Source of the DNA: Synechococcus sp. MU1643
Lineage (GTDB): Bacteria; Cyanobacteriota; Cyanobacteriia; PCC-6307; Cyanobiaceae
Assembly (NCBI RefSeq): GCF_020514095.1
Contig: NZ_VTKY01000010.1
Span: forward strand, 1-43,216
Direction of reading: 5' to 3'
Length of the DNA: 43,216 nucleotides
The notes beneath the pieces were generated by a model, which was given only the letters and a program-made list of their open reading frames with translations, was not told the origin of the DNA and made no database searches. Of this stretch, positions 17,599-26,169 are shown one piece after another (position 1 is the first letter of the stretch; each line of letters opens with the position of its first letter). A program made the translations under genes and the position numbers.

Positions 17599-18274
17599 GG
17601 AACGGCGGTTATGGATACTGCTGATCGGCCTCACCATCCTGCTCAATGGCGGCCCCGCCTGGGCTCAGGGAAGTCTTGAACAGCGGTTGAACAGCTGGCC
17701 CGACTGGAGCCTGCCGGCACCATTGCCGCGTCCCTCGAATCGAGACGACCTGATTTATCCCGACTGGTTTGCTGGGGTGTGGCAAGTGGAGAGCGTTGAT
17801 CTCGATGCCCCAGAGGTTCCACCACTGCTGCATCAAGCACGGTTTCAAGCCGATCGGCGCGGTCGACTGATCGGCGATCGCAGCTTCAATGCCACGGCCA
17901 TCGGTCGTGCCCTGCTTGGGGAGCAGCTGCTGGGTGTCGAAGAAGACCCCGACTCCGCCAACCGCCAGATCGCCCGACTCAAAGGCGATCTCTACCTCGA
18001 AACTACGGTGACGGGCCGCCATCAGGAGAGCCCAAGCACCGACACCTTTCTGGCAGATGAGTTGGTACTGCAGATCCTGCATGCTCCCGGACCGCCACGG
18101 CTGAGCCGGATCGAAACCCTCAGCCGCTACAGCCGCTGTGGCGAGGACATCTGCGCTGAGCAGTGGCAGGGGCGCTATGCCTCACCGGGCGAGAGTCTGC
18201 GGGATCAGGCCATCGCCCAGCACCACTATCAATTGCGCTTCACACCTCTTCCAGGGTCCGCTCCATCAATTTGA
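17597..18274 (+). CDS. DUF6816-like exported protein
   Basis: A 225-residue protein with a clear signal peptide (basic MERR, hydrophobic LWILLIGLTILL, cleavage near AWAQ at about residue 23-24), so it is lumenal or periplasmic. The mature part opens LPAPLPRP-RDDLIYPDWFAGVWQVESV, a beta-rich lipocalin-like pattern I associate with the conserved cyanobacterial/chloroplast family DUF6816. The function is unknown. A single pair of cysteines (CGEDIC) near the C-terminus could form a disulfide, which the VKOR system in this window could supply. It starts within the start codon of the CRR7-like gene, and its last 35 bp overlap the GST gene tail to tail. Confidence 0.65.
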   Translation: MERRLWILLIGLTILLNGGPAWAQGSLEQRLNSWPDWSLPAPLPRPSNRDDLIYPDWFAGVWQVESVDLDAPEVPPLLHQARFQADRRGRLIGDRSFNATAIGRALLGEQLLGVEEDPDSANRQIARLKGDLYLETTVTGRHQESPSTDTFLADELVLQILHAPGPPRLSRIETLSRYSRCGEDICAEQWQGRYASPGESLRDQAIAQHHYQLRFTPLPGSAPSI

Positions 18275-18980
18275 GTTCGATCTGGTCCCGCCACTGGAAC
18301 AGCGGCTGCAGCTTGGGGTGATCGCTCAGCCCAGGCACCCCCCTGCCTGCCAGGGCTGAGCCTGCAGAGGAGGGGAAGCGAAGCAGCGACAACTGAGCGG
18401 CGACGGCGATATCGGCCAAGGTCATGCTGTCGCCCACCAACCAGGGGCTGGACTGCACGGATGTGGCGAGCTGCTCCAGGCTGGCCAGCAGCTCGGTGCG
18501 CTCCTTCTGGTTGACCAGTTCGGTGATGTTGCTGACCCAACCGCCGGGGATCACACCCATCACCGAACGAACGGGGTCGGGCAGATCGTCAGGCAGCAGA
18601 GCAACCCGCAGCTCGGGGTCGAGTGCCGCGGCCTGCACCAAGGATGAGCGGCCGGCCATCGCCAGCGTGGTGTCGGCCCAGTCCTCCAGCAGATGCACCT
18701 GGGCGGCCTGGCGTGGGTCGGTGGGAATCAGTGCAGGGTCCGGCTCTCGCTGATCCAGATGCAGCGCAATGGCGCTGGAGTCGGCAATCACCTGATCGCC
18801 ATCAACCAACACGGGAACCTGCCGTTGGCCGGACAGCCGGAACACGGCCACCTGGCCGACGCCGGGGGTCACCTCCACGGTGCGGAAACTCAGCCCCTTG
18901 GCCTGCAACACCATCCGCACCTTGAGACAAAACGCGGAATGGCGGAATTGATGCAGCTCCAACATGTCCAAAACAGCCAT
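18240..18980 (-). CDS. Glutathione S-transferase family protein
   Basis: A 246-residue GST-like protein: N-terminal thioredoxin-fold domain (LELHQFRHSAFCLKVRMVLQ, then RQVPVLVDGD with the cis-Pro, then DSSAIALHLD for glutathione gamma-glutamyl binding) and an all-helical C-terminal domain ending with SMTLADIAVAAQLSLL, the N-capping box/hydrophobic staple. The residue where a catalytic Ser/Cys would be lies in HSAFC. The substrate is unknown. Starts at 18980 or 18965 (MLELHQF) are both reasonable. The 3' end overlaps the DUF6816-like gene by 35 bp. Confidence 0.88.
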   Translation of the reverse strand: MAVLDMLELHQFRHSAFCLKVRMVLQAKGLSFRTVEVTPGVGQVAVFRLSGQRQVPVLVDGDQVIADSSAIALHLDQREPDPALIPTDPRQAAQVHLLEDWADTTLAMAGRSSLVQAAALDPELRVALLPDDLPDPVRSVMGVIPGGWVSNITELVNQKERTELLASLEQLATSVQSSPWLVGDSMTLADIAVAAQLSLLRFPSSAGSALAGRGVPGLSDHPKLQPLFQWRDQIELKLMERTLEEV

Positions 18981-19024
18981 GGGCCCGGCAGAGTAGCCAG
19001 CAGATTTGCGAGTACGCCAGAACC

Positions 19025-19231
19025 ATGCGGGAGTTTTTCCTCAACGTCTCCCGTTACCCCCGTTATCTGGTGGCCTTCACCCTCGGGGTGATGAACTCCG
19101 TCGCCGAACCCCTGGCCGCACGCCGGAGCAATCCCGTCACGGCCGTGGCCTTGATCGGCGCCTTGATCAGCGGTGGAATCAGCCTCACCTTGGTGCTGCG
19201 TGCCATGGTGAATTCAGCACCGATGGCGTGA
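19025..19231 (+). CDS. DUF751/Ycf33 family membrane protein
   Basis: A 68-residue protein with the Ycf33 (DUF751) pattern: an amphipathic N-terminus ([22 protein letters not shown]), a small polar loop ([11 protein letters not shown]) and one strong C-terminal transmembrane segment. It is conserved in cyanobacteria and some plastid genomes but has no assigned function. Its stop codon overlaps the rbfA start (TGATG, sharing one base), suggesting translational coupling. Confidence 0.8.
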   Translation: MREFFLNVSRYPRYLVAFTLGVMNSVAEPLAARRSNPVTAVALIGALISGGISLTLVLRAMVNSAPMA

Positions 19232-19653
19232 TGGCACAGGGGCGTCGAGTAGAGCGGGTGGCCGCCCTGATCCGCAAAGAAGTCAGCGAACTGATGATCA
19301 ACGGCATCCGGGATGAACGGGTGCACCAGGGCATGGTGAGCATCACCGAAGTGGAGGTGTCCGGCGATCTGCAGCACTGCAAGATCTTCGTGAGCGTTTT
19401 CGGAGAGGCCCAGGAGCGCGACCAGGTGCTCGAGGGGCTTCAGGCAGCCAGCGGCTTCCTGCGGGGAGAACTGGGGCGACGGCTGCAGATGCGCCGCGCC
19501 CCCGAGGTGGTGTTCCAGCTGGATCGGGGCCTGGAACGCGGCACCTCCGTGTTGGGGCTGCTGAATCGCCTCGAAGACGAACGGCAGGAGCGGGGCGAGA
19601 TTCCACCCGGAAGTGATGAAGAGCTAGGCCGCGATGAACAGCCTCCCGGCTGA
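19231..19653 (+). CDS. rbfA: Ribosome-binding factor A
   Basis: A 140-residue 30S maturation factor that binds near helix 1/helix 28 of 16S rRNA. The KH-like fold is recognisable from [39 protein letters not shown] and [18 protein letters not shown] with the Asp of the family ending ([17 protein letters not shown]). The C-terminal tail (residues 118-140) is acidic and variable. ATG 19231 is chosen because it gives the family N-terminus [11 protein letters not shown]; longer in-frame upstream sequence overlaps ycf33 entirely. It ends 20 nt inside the glycosidase gene. Confidence 0.95.
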   Translation: MAQGRRVERVAALIRKEVSELMINGIRDERVHQGMVSITEVEVSGDLQHCKIFVSVFGEAQERDQVLEGLQAASGFLRGELGRRLQMRRAPEVVFQLDRGLERGTSVLGLLNRLEDERQERGEIPPGSDEELGRDEQPPG

Positions 19654-21235
19654 CAACCTGCGTCGCCGGGTGGCGGAACTGCTGGTGCTGCGGGCCAGTG
19701 GCCATCAAAGCGACCAGCAGCGCCGCTACCCGCAGTGGGAACTGCCGAACAGCGAACTGCAGCGTCTGCTGCAGGAGGGTGTTGGCGGCGTGATCCTGCT
19801 GGGGGGCAGCGCCGTGGAACTGCAGCAGCGCACCCAGCAACTGCAGGGCTGGAGTGACCAGCGATTGCTGTTCTGCGCCGACGTTGAAGAGGGCGTGGGC
19901 CAGCGCTTCGAAGGAGCCAGCTGGCTGGTGCCGCCCCTGGCCCTTGGGCGTCTCCACCAGCGGGACCCCGAGTTAGCCTTGAATTTGAGTGAGCGCTATG
20001 GCCGCTGCACCGGCGAACAGGCCCGTCGCTGTGGCCTGAACTGGGTACTGGGCCCAGTTTGCGACGTCAACAACAACCCCGCCAACCCAGTGATCAATGT
20101 GCGGGCTTGGGGGGAGGATCCCAACAGTGCCAGCGCCCTGACAGTGGCCTTCCTGGGGGGACTGAAGCAAGCGGGTGTTCTCGGATGCGCCAAGCACTTT
20201 CCAGGCCACGGCGACACCAACAGCGACTCCCATCTGGACCTACCGGTGCTGCCCCACAGCCGCGAGCGGCTGGATCAGATCGAACTGCCGCCTTTTCGTG
20301 CCGCCATTGCCGCCGGTGTGGACAGCGTGATGACGGCCCATCTGGTGCTGCCGGAACTGGATCCGCAGCAACCGGCCACCCTCTCCAAAACCGTGCTCAC
20401 CGATCTGCTGCGGCGCCAGATGGGCTTCAACGGTCTGGTGGTGACCGATGCCCTGGTGATGGAAGCGATCAGCGCGCGGCACGGCGCCGCCGAAGCAGCT
20501 GTGCTGGCCTTTGAAGCCGGGGCCGACCTGATCCTGATGCCGGCGGATGCTGATGCCGCCATCGATGGTCTCTGCGACGGCTTCAGCAGCGGACGGCTGC
20601 CCCTCGAGCGGTTGGAAGAGAGCCTTCAACGCCGGGCTCATGCGCTGGCATCGATCCCAACCAGCACACCTTCAGGTCCGATCGTTACCGCAGCCGAGCA
20701 AGCTCTTGAAGCTGAGCTGGTGGGTCACAGCATCACGGTCAGCGGTACAGCGGTTCACCCGGAAGCAGGAATCAACCTGGTGCGCGTGGATGCAATGGTG
20801 CCCAGCGCAGCCGCCCTCAGCGGCTGGTCACCGGCCCTGCGCATCCCTGAAGCCGAGGGATTTCGCTCGGTGGTGCTGCATGGCGAGGGCCTGTCGCCCT
20901 GGAGCGGCCAGCCGGAGGGCCCCCTGGCGCTGGACCTCCTCGGTGATGGAGCGGTGCTGCTGCAGCTGTTTCTGCGGGGCAACCCCTTCCGCGCCGGGCG
21001 AGATGCCCAAGAACCCTGGGCCGCAACGATCCAACAACTAATCGCCCTCAACCGCCTGGCGGGAGTGGTGATCTACGGCAGCCCTTACCTCTGGGACAGC
21101 CTGCAGCCGCTTCTGCCCAGCGGCTGCCCTGCCGCCTATTCCGCCGGCCAGATGCAGGAAGCCCAACGCCAGGTACTCACCGCGCTGTTCCCCACCACTA
21201 CGCCGACTGGCAAAAGCGGTGCATTCACCGACTGA
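19634..21235 (+). CDS. Glycoside hydrolase family 3, NagZ-like beta-N-acetylhexosaminidase
   Basis: A 533-residue family GH3 protein. The NagZ signature [14 protein letters not shown] lies at residues 187-200 and includes the D198-S-H200 general acid/base dyad typical of beta-N-acetylglucosaminidases. The downstream [10 protein letters not shown] holds the candidate nucleophile Asp. The C-terminal about 170 residues form an additional domain beyond a minimal NagZ barrel. It probably cleaves GlcNAc-anhydroMurNAc in peptidoglycan recycling, or other beta-GlcNAc linkages. No signal peptide is visible, which fits a cytoplasmic recycling enzyme. It is translationally coupled to rbfA by a 20-nt overlap. 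Confidence 0.92.
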   Translation: MNSLPADNLRRRVAELLVLRASGHQSDQQRRYPQWELPNSELQRLLQEGVGGVILLGGSAVELQQRTQQLQGWSDQRLLFCADVEEGVGQRFEGASWLVPPLALGRLHQRDPELALNLSERYGRCTGEQARRCGLNWVLGPVCDVNNNPANPVINVRAWGEDPNSASALTVAFLGGLKQAGVLGCAKHFPGHGDTNSDSHLDLPVLPHSRERLDQIELPPFRAAIAAGVDSVMTAHLVLPELDPQQPATLSKTVLTDLLRRQMGFNGLVVTDALVMEAISARHGAAEAAVLAFEAGADLILMPADADAAIDGLCDGFSSGRLPLERLEESLQRRAHALASIPTSTPSGPIVTAAEQALEAELVGHSITVSGTAVHPEAGINLVRVDAMVPSAAALSGWSPALRIPEAEGFRSVVLHGEGLSPWSGQPEGPLALDLLGDGAVLLQLFLRGNPFRAGRDAQEPWAATIQQLIALNRLAGVVIYGSPYLWDSLQPLLPSGCPAAYSAGQMQEAQRQVLTALFPTTTPTGKSGAFTD

Positions 21236-21300
21236 CCACCGCCAACCAACCGCACTGGCCAACCGCATCTAATCTCGCGCCAACCTCAAGCCGCCCGGCC

Positions 21301-22503
21301 ATGCTCAGCCTCTCGATGATCGTGCGCGACGAAGAGGCGCGTCTCGGAGAGTGTCTGCGCTCCGTGCAGGGCTTCGCCGAGGAGATGGTGGTGGTGGACA
21401 CCGGCTCCACCGATGCCACGGTGGCCATTGCCGAGGCTGCTGGAGCAAGGGTTGAACAGATCACCTGGCCGGGTGACTTCGCTCCAGCCCGCAACGAGGC
21501 CCTGGAATTTCTCAACGGTGACTGGGTGCTGGTGCTGGACGCGGACGAGCAGCTGCGTGCTGAGGCCATCCCCGCACTCAAAGCCCTGATGGCCCAGCCC
21601 GATGTGCTGGTGATCAACCTGCTGCGCTACGAAGTCGGGGCCGCCATGGCGCCCTATTCCAGCGTCAGTCGTCTGTTCCGCCGCCACCCTTCGATCCGGT
21701 GGAGCCGGCCGTACCACTCGATGATCGACGACAGCGTTCGCACCCTGCTGGAGACGGAACCCCAATGGCGCATTGCCGATTGCAGTGAGCCGGCAATCCT
21801 TCATGACGGCTACCGACCTGAGCTGCTGGCCGGCAGCGACAAGGCGGATCGGCTGCGGAAGGCCATGGAAGACGACCTGAAGAACCGTCCCGGTGATCCC
21901 TACGCCAGCGCCAAGCTCGGGGGACTGTTGATCAGCGAAGGCAAGACCGAAGACGCCATTCCCTTGCTGCGAAGCGGTCTGAAGCAGTGCGCAACGGCCA
22001 GTGCCGAACGCTATGAGCTGCTGCTGCACCTGGGCCTGGCCCTGAGCCCCAGTGATCCCACCCAAGCGGTGAGCTGCTACCGGCAAGCCCTGGAGATCCC
22101 CCTGGACACGCGAGTGAGTCTTGGAGCGCGTCTCAACCTGGCAGCCCGACTGATGGAACAGGGAGACCTTGCGGAAGCCATCAGCCTTACCCAAACCGCC
22201 GCCCAGCGGGCTCCTGAAGTGGCCCTCGCCTGGTACAACCTGGGGTTGATGCAGCGGAGGCGCGGCGACCTCGCTGCGGCCCTGGAGGCCTATGGGCGCG
22301 CTCTCAGCCTGGATCCCAACAACGCCGAGTGCCATCAGAACAATGCTGTGGCGCAATTGCTGGGCGGCAACATCGACGCCGCTCGCAGCAGCTTCATCCG
22401 CGCCATCAACCTGCTTCAGGCTCAAGGAAGCGCCGACGCAGCTGAGCAACTGCGCGAGAAGGTGCGGGGGATCGTGAAGCTGGACGGGGAGGCTGTGGCT
22501 TGA
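21301..22503 (+). CDS. GT2 glycosyltransferase with TPR repeats
   Basis: A 400-residue protein with an N-terminal GT2 domain: SLSMIVRDEEARLGECLRS, VVDTGSTD at 32-38 and the metal-binding D80-A-D82. This SunS/WaaE-like arrangement is short (about residues 1-190). Helical TPR-like repeats follow at about 195-390, with canonical phrases such as ALAWYNLGLMQRRRGDLAAA and LSLDPNNAE. GT2-TPR proteins act on peptides or cell-surface glycans; the target is unknown. The stop TGA overlaps the TTG start of hemD. Confidence 0.88.
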   Translation: MLSLSMIVRDEEARLGECLRSVQGFAEEMVVVDTGSTDATVAIAEAAGARVEQITWPGDFAPARNEALEFLNGDWVLVLDADEQLRAEAIPALKALMAQPDVLVINLLRYEVGAAMAPYSSVSRLFRRHPSIRWSRPYHSMIDDSVRTLLETEPQWRIADCSEPAILHDGYRPELLAGSDKADRLRKAMEDDLKNRPGDPYASAKLGGLLISEGKTEDAIPLLRSGLKQCATASAERYELLLHLGLALSPSDPTQAVSCYRQALEIPLDTRVSLGARLNLAARLMEQGDLAEAISLTQTAAQRAPEVALAWYNLGLMQRRRGDLAAALEAYGRALSLDPNNAECHQNNAVAQLLGGNIDAARSSFIRAINLLQAQGSADAAEQLREKVRGIVKLDGEAVA

Positions 22504-23297
22504 GCCATCCCTTGCAGAGCCGAACGGTGATCGTCACCCGCGCGGCCGACCAGCAGGGGGCCGCGAGACAGCTGCTGGAAGAGCGTGGGGCAACGGTGCT
22601 GGACCTTCCGGCCCTGGTCATCGGACCACCCGACCACTGGGGCCCCCTGGATGATGCCCTCGAGGACTTGGAGAGCTTTCACTGGCTGGTGTTCTCCAGC
22701 GCCAATGGCGTGCAGGCCGTGGAGCAGCGGCTGCAGCGCCTCGGCCGTTGCCTGGCCCGACGCCCCGCCAGCCTCAAGATTGCGGCGGTGGGTCGCAAAA
22801 CGGCGCAGGTGCTGGACGACCTTGGGGCAGCTGCAGATTTCGTGCCCCCGAGCTTCGTGGCCGACAGCTTGATCGATCACTTCCCAGTCTCGGGCTGGGG
22901 CCTCAAGATGCTTTTGCCACGGGTTCAAAGCGGTGGTCGCACCCTGCTGGCGGACGCCTTCGGTGAGGCCGGGGTAAGGGTGGTGGAAGTGGCGGCCTAC
23001 GAGTCCGGCTGCCCCGCCGCGATGCCGGAGCCAACAGCAGTAGCGCTAGAGGAGGGCAGGGTCGATGCCATCGCCTTCAGCAGCGGGAAGACAGCGGAGC
23101 ACACCGCGCAACTTCTGGAGCAACGCTTCGGCGCTGGGTGGGCTGAACGTTTGGAGGGGGTGAAGGTGATTTCGATCGGCCCCCAGACCAGCCGCAGCTG
23201 CCTCCAATGCTTCGGCCGGATGGATGCTGAGGCCAACCCCCACGATCTCGAAGGGTTAGCCGCAGCCTGCGCTCAGGCGATGCAGAAGGGATCCTGA
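22500..23297 (+). CDS. hemD: Uroporphyrinogen-III synthase
   Basis: A 265-residue enzyme that cyclises hydroxymethylbilane to uroporphyrinogen III for heme, chlorophyll, siroheme and bilins. HemD sequences diverge strongly, but the family phrases are present: RTVIVTRAADQQGAARQLL, DWLVFSSANGVQAVEQRL-type text (FHWLVFSSANGVQAV), IAAVGRKTAQVLDDLG, DAIAFSSGKTAEH and VISIGPQTSRSC. The TTG start shares two bases with the stop of the GT2-TPR gene; the next in-frame TTG lies four codons later. Its last 25 bp overlap the PilP-like gene on the opposite strand. Confidence 0.92.
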   Translation: MSHPLQSRTVIVTRAADQQGAARQLLEERGATVLDLPALVIGPPDHWGPLDDALEDLESFHWLVFSSANGVQAVEQRLQRLGRCLARRPASLKIAAVGRKTAQVLDDLGAAADFVPPSFVADSLIDHFPVSGWGLKMLLPRVQSGGRTLLADAFGEAGVRVVEVAAYESGCPAAMPEPTAVALEEGRVDAIAFSSGKTAEHTAQLLEQRFGAGWAERLEGVKVISIGPQTSRSCLQCFGRMDAEANPHDLEGLAAACAQAMQKGS

Positions 23298-23779
23298 GGC
23301 TCATCGTTCAGCGCCAGGCGAATGCAGCCGCGCGCCACATCGATGCTGAGCACCGACCATCCTGTCGGAAGCAGCACCGGAGCATCCTCGCCGCAGCGGC
23401 CATCGGAGACCATACAGATCACACCGCTACCGGTGGGGGTGGTCACCATGGCTCGTTTCTGATCTCCCACCAGCAGAACCCCCGTCAGGGTGAGGCCGGT
23501 CGTGGGGTCCTGATCATCCGCAGCCTCCATAGCAACCAGAGGGCCAAAGGGATCCTCCCGTCCGCCGGGGGCGGCCTGCTGCACCTCCTCAGCCGAAGGC
23601 AGAGGGATGAGACCAATCGGTGGAGCCGCCGACGCTGACGTTTCCGGCAGCGGCGCAGGTTTCACTGGCACCGGTGGCAGCACCGTGGCCGTTGGCGTTT
23701 CACCGCCACAGCCACCAACGACCACCAACACGGCAACAGGGGCAAGCCAGCGCTCAGCCGCCTGCTTCCACCAGGTCAC
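23273..23779 (-). CDS. PilP-like putative lipoprotein
   Basis: A putative lipoprotein of about 168 residues. From the GTG at 23779 the signal sequence runs to a lipobox-like VGGC with the Cys near residue 24. A Pro/Ala-rich linker follows (about 30-75), and then a small beta-rich domain opening EDPFGPLVAME and LTLTGVLLVGDQKRAMV. This DPF-x-P then LxG-vLxxg-x-AlV pattern is reminiscent of type IV pilus PilP/PilP-like domains; the match is weak. Four cysteines in the C-terminal domain suggest disulfides. A TTG at 23791 is an alternative start. It overlaps hemD by 25 bp and the SRPBCC gene by 26 bp. Confidence 0.5.
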   Translation of the reverse strand: MTWWKQAAERWLAPVAVLVVVGGCGGETPTATVLPPVPVKPAPLPETSASAAPPIGLIPLPSAEEVQQAAPGGREDPFGPLVAMEAADDQDPTTGLTLTGVLLVGDQKRAMVTTPTGSGVICMVSDGRCGEDAPVLLPTGWSVLSIDVARGCIRLALNDEPQDPFCIA

Positions 23780-24191
23780 GGAAACGGTCAAGGTTCGCCT
23801 GGAGCTCCTTGGTCACGATGCCCCCCAGGATGCTGGGTTCCATGAGCGGTGCCAAGACCCCAGGCAGTTCGTAGCTCACACTCAGCTTGACCACAGTGCG
23901 GTCATCGGCTTCGGGGTAGAAGCGGACAGCCCCTTTGGTGGGCAGCCCCCCCACCGATTCCCAGTGCAATTGCTGGGCTTCGACCCGCTGCGTGATTCGG
24001 GCTTTCCAGCTGAAGCGGAAGCCCTGGGCCGCCAAGGTCCAATCGGTGAGATCGGGATCCTCCAGGGGCTTAACCGATTCAATCCATCGCATCCAACGGG
24101 GCATCGCTTCGAGATCACTCCAGACCTCCCAGACCTTGGCGGCCGGTGCATGCACCTCGGAGGTGACCGTGTGTTCGAGCCAGCGTCCCAT
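23754..24191 (-). CDS. SRPBCC (START-like) family protein
   Basis: A 145-residue single-domain protein with the helix-grip fold of the SRPBCC/polyketide cyclase superfamily: HTVTSEVHAPAAKVWEVWSDLEAMPRWMRWIESV at the start and a long C-terminal helix (TKELQANLDRFRDLVEAGG). Such proteins bind hydrophobic ligands such as isoprenoids or quinones. The ATG overlaps the zds stop by one base (TGATG), indicating coupled expression with the zeta-carotene desaturase. A role in carrying or handling a carotenoid intermediate is a reasonable inference. Confidence 0.85.
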   Translation of the reverse strand: MGRWLEHTVTSEVHAPAAKVWEVWSDLEAMPRWMRWIESVKPLEDPDLTDWTLAAQGFRFSWKARITQRVEAQQLHWESVGGLPTKGAVRFYPEADDRTVVKLSVSYELPGVLAPLMEPSILGGIVTKELQANLDRFRDLVEAGG

Positions 24192-25657
24192 CAGGCCACC
24201 GCCGCGTTGGTCGCCAGCTTTGCAGGCTGATCGAGGATGGCAGCCGCTGCCAGATGACCGCTCATCGTGGCCCCCTCCATCGAATCGATGTAGTCCTGGC
24301 GGGTATAGCTGCCGGCCAGGAAGAAATTACGAATCGGCGTGCGCTGCTCCGGGCGGTAGGGCTCCATGCCCGGGGCTTCCCGGTACAACGACTGAGCCAG
24401 TTTCACCACGTTGCTCCAGGTGAGCTTGAGGTTGCAGGCCGAGGGGAACAGCTCGCGCACTTGGCGGTCGGTGTGGGCCACGATCTCATCCACCGACTTG
24501 GGAATCCAGGGATCACCTGGAGTGAGCACGCATTGGAGCAGGGAGCCTTCTCCCTCCTTGCGGTAATCCTCCGGGCTGGCCAGGGCCAAATCGGCAAAAC
24601 AGCTGAAATCGGCATCAGCCGTGTACAGCAAGTTGTTGAGCCCCGTGGGTGTTGCCACATCCCGGCGCTGGGCTTCCTGGGCATCGCCCAGCTCAGTCAC
24701 CCAGCCGTCGTAGCGGAGCTGAACGGTGGCCACGGGCACGGCCTCCAACTGATGAATCGCCTTGAACTGGGGGTAACGGTTCCAGGCCTCGGGCAGCAGT
24801 TTCTGAATCCCGGGAACATCACACGCGGCCAGGTAGGCGTCAGCCTCAACACGGATGTCTCCTTCGGGCGTTCCCAGCTGCAGGCCTGTGATCTCAGGGG
24901 ATTCACCCTCGCTGTAGTCCACCTGCTTCACCCGGTGACGCAGATGCAACTTGCCTCCACGCTGCTGGATGTAGTCGAAGATCGGACCCGTCAGCCAGCG
25001 GTGGGGTGATCCCTTCAGCAGATTGAGCTTGGAGGCTTCCGTCTTGGCCGCAAACATCATGAAGATGGTGAGCATGCAGCGGGCGGAGATGGCCTCGCAG
25101 TCGATGAAGCCCAGGGCATAGGCAATGGGATTCCACATCCGCCGGATGCTTTCAGGGCTGCCGCCATGGCCCACAAACCAGTCCTGGAAACTGACGGAAT
25201 CGAGAGCTCGGATGGTGCGCATCGCCCCCTCGTAATCCACCAGACCCCGCACGATCGGACTAGTACCCAAGGCCAGGGCATTGCGCAGCTTGTCGATCCA
25301 GCTGAGCTGCGGTGTGGTGAAAAACGCCTTGAGGCCGTTGAAAGGTGCACCGATGGGGAAGCGGAAATCCAGCTCCCGCAGATCACCTCCCTTGTTCACG
25401 AACAGGTGCGTGTGCTGCTTCGGCAGAAGGTTCTCGAACGCTCCCACCTTGCGCATCAGGGCAAAGAGGTTGGCGTAGTTGAAAAAGAAGACGTGCAACC
25501 CCATCTCGATGTGGTTACCGCCCTCATCCACCCAGCTGCCCACCTTGCCGCCCATGAAGGGGCGGGCTTCGTAGAGATTCACCTCATGGCCTGCATCCAC
25601 GAGGTCAACTGCAGCGGAGAGGCCGGCGAGGCCGGAACCAACGATCGCGACCCGCAC
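24191..25657 (-). CDS. crtQ: Zeta-carotene desaturase (CrtQ/Zds)
   Basis: A 488-residue FAD-dependent desaturase that converts 9,9'-di-cis-zeta-carotene to prolycopene through two dehydrogenations, as in the plant-type poly-cis pathway. The N-terminal dinucleotide motif [17 protein letters not shown] is followed by [16 protein letters not shown] and [16 protein letters not shown]. The C-terminal FAD motif is [19 protein letters not shown]. Of the two sister desaturases, phytoene desaturase (CrtP) and Zds, the text around residue 50-60 and [12 protein letters not shown] favour Zds. It starts with a GTG at 25657 and is divergent from sufA across a 70-nt region with a strong inverted repeat. Confidence 0.93.
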   Translation of the reverse strand: MRVAIVGSGLAGLSAAVDLVDAGHEVNLYEARPFMGGKVGSWVDEGGNHIEMGLHVFFFNYANLFALMRKVGAFENLLPKQHTHLFVNKGGDLRELDFRFPIGAPFNGLKAFFTTPQLSWIDKLRNALALGTSPIVRGLVDYEGAMRTIRALDSVSFQDWFVGHGGSPESIRRMWNPIAYALGFIDCEAISARCMLTIFMMFAAKTEASKLNLLKGSPHRWLTGPIFDYIQQRGGKLHLRHRVKQVDYSEGESPEITGLQLGTPEGDIRVEADAYLAACDVPGIQKLLPEAWNRYPQFKAIHQLEAVPVATVQLRYDGWVTELGDAQEAQRRDVATPTGLNNLLYTADADFSCFADLALASPEDYRKEGEGSLLQCVLTPGDPWIPKSVDEIVAHTDRQVRELFPSACNLKLTWSNVVKLAQSLYREAPGMEPYRPEQRTPIRNFFLAGSYTRQDYIDSMEGATMSGHLAAAAILDQPAKLATNAAVA

Positions 25658-25678
25658 AAGATCTGGTCAACTAAGGCG

Positions 25679-25704
25679 ACTCTATGTATGAGCGTTCATA
25701 GAGT
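25679..25704. promoter_or_regulatory. Inverted repeat ACTCTATG-N10-CATAGAGT between crtQ and sufA
   Basis: A perfect 8-bp inverted repeat with a 10-nt spacer lies in the 70-nt divergent region, 22 bp from the crtQ start and 24 bp from the sufA start. Spacing of about one helical turn plus arms fits an operator for a dimeric regulator. It also overlaps plausible -10 elements (TATGTAT on plus; CATACAT on minus). It is not the CAAC-N6-GTTG palindrome described for cyanobacterial SufR, nor GTA-N8-TAC for NtcA. An mRNA hairpin is the alternative. Confidence 0.5.
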
Positions 25705-25727
25705 GAGAGCACGAGCCTGCGTCGACC

Positions 25728-26120
25728 ATGACTTCCACCCCCGATACCGCGCCGGCCCATACCGCCAAAGACGGCAAGGGCATCCTGATCACTGAACCGG
25801 CGATGCAGCAGCTCGCGAAGCTTTGTGGCGAACAGGGTGAGAACCAAGTGCTGCGCGTCGGGGTCCGCTCCGGGGGCTGCAGTGGCATGAGTTACACGAT
25901 GGATTTCGTGCCCGCCTCAGACACCCTCGACGACGACGAGACCTACGAATACGTGGCCGCTGATGGCCAGAACTTCCGGGTGATCTGTGATCCGAAAAGC
26001 CTGCTCTACATCTACGGAATGCAGCTGGACTTCAGCACTGCCCTGATCGGTGGTGGCTTCAATTTCACCAACCCCAACGCCAGCCAGACCTGTGGCTGCG
26101 GCAGTTCCTTCGCCGTATGA
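25728..26120 (+). CDS. sufA: A-type iron-sulfur carrier (SufA/IscA family)
   Basis: A 130-residue A-type carrier that holds or delivers Fe-S clusters. The three conserved cysteines are present: C51 in RSGGCSGMSY and C122/C124 in TCGCGSSF. A low-complexity N-terminus (residues 1-20) precedes the fold. The acidic loop and tail are normal for cyanobacterial SufA. No other suf genes are in the window, so the specific member (SufA or IscA) is inferred. The ATG at 25728 is unambiguous. Confidence 0.9.
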   Translation: MTSTPDTAPAHTAKDGKGILITEPAMQQLAKLCGEQGENQVLRVGVRSGGCSGMSYTMDFVPASDTLDDDETYEYVAADGQNFRVICDPKSLLYIYGMQLDFSTALIGGGFNFTNPNASQTCGCGSSFAV

Positions 26121-26169
26121 GCGAAGCCGCGTGGGAATCTGAGGGGAGATCACTGCCCTCTCCCTGTTG

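Noticed and set aside
21286-22449. 387-codon minus-strand frame over the GT2-TPR gene
   Set aside because: Opposite strand encodes a GT2 with DxD and TPR phrases; the antisense translation has none.
25679-25704. SufR operator upstream of sufA
   Set aside because: SufR binds CAAC-N6-GTTG; the repeat here has different arms and spacing, so only a generic operator or hairpin is claimed.
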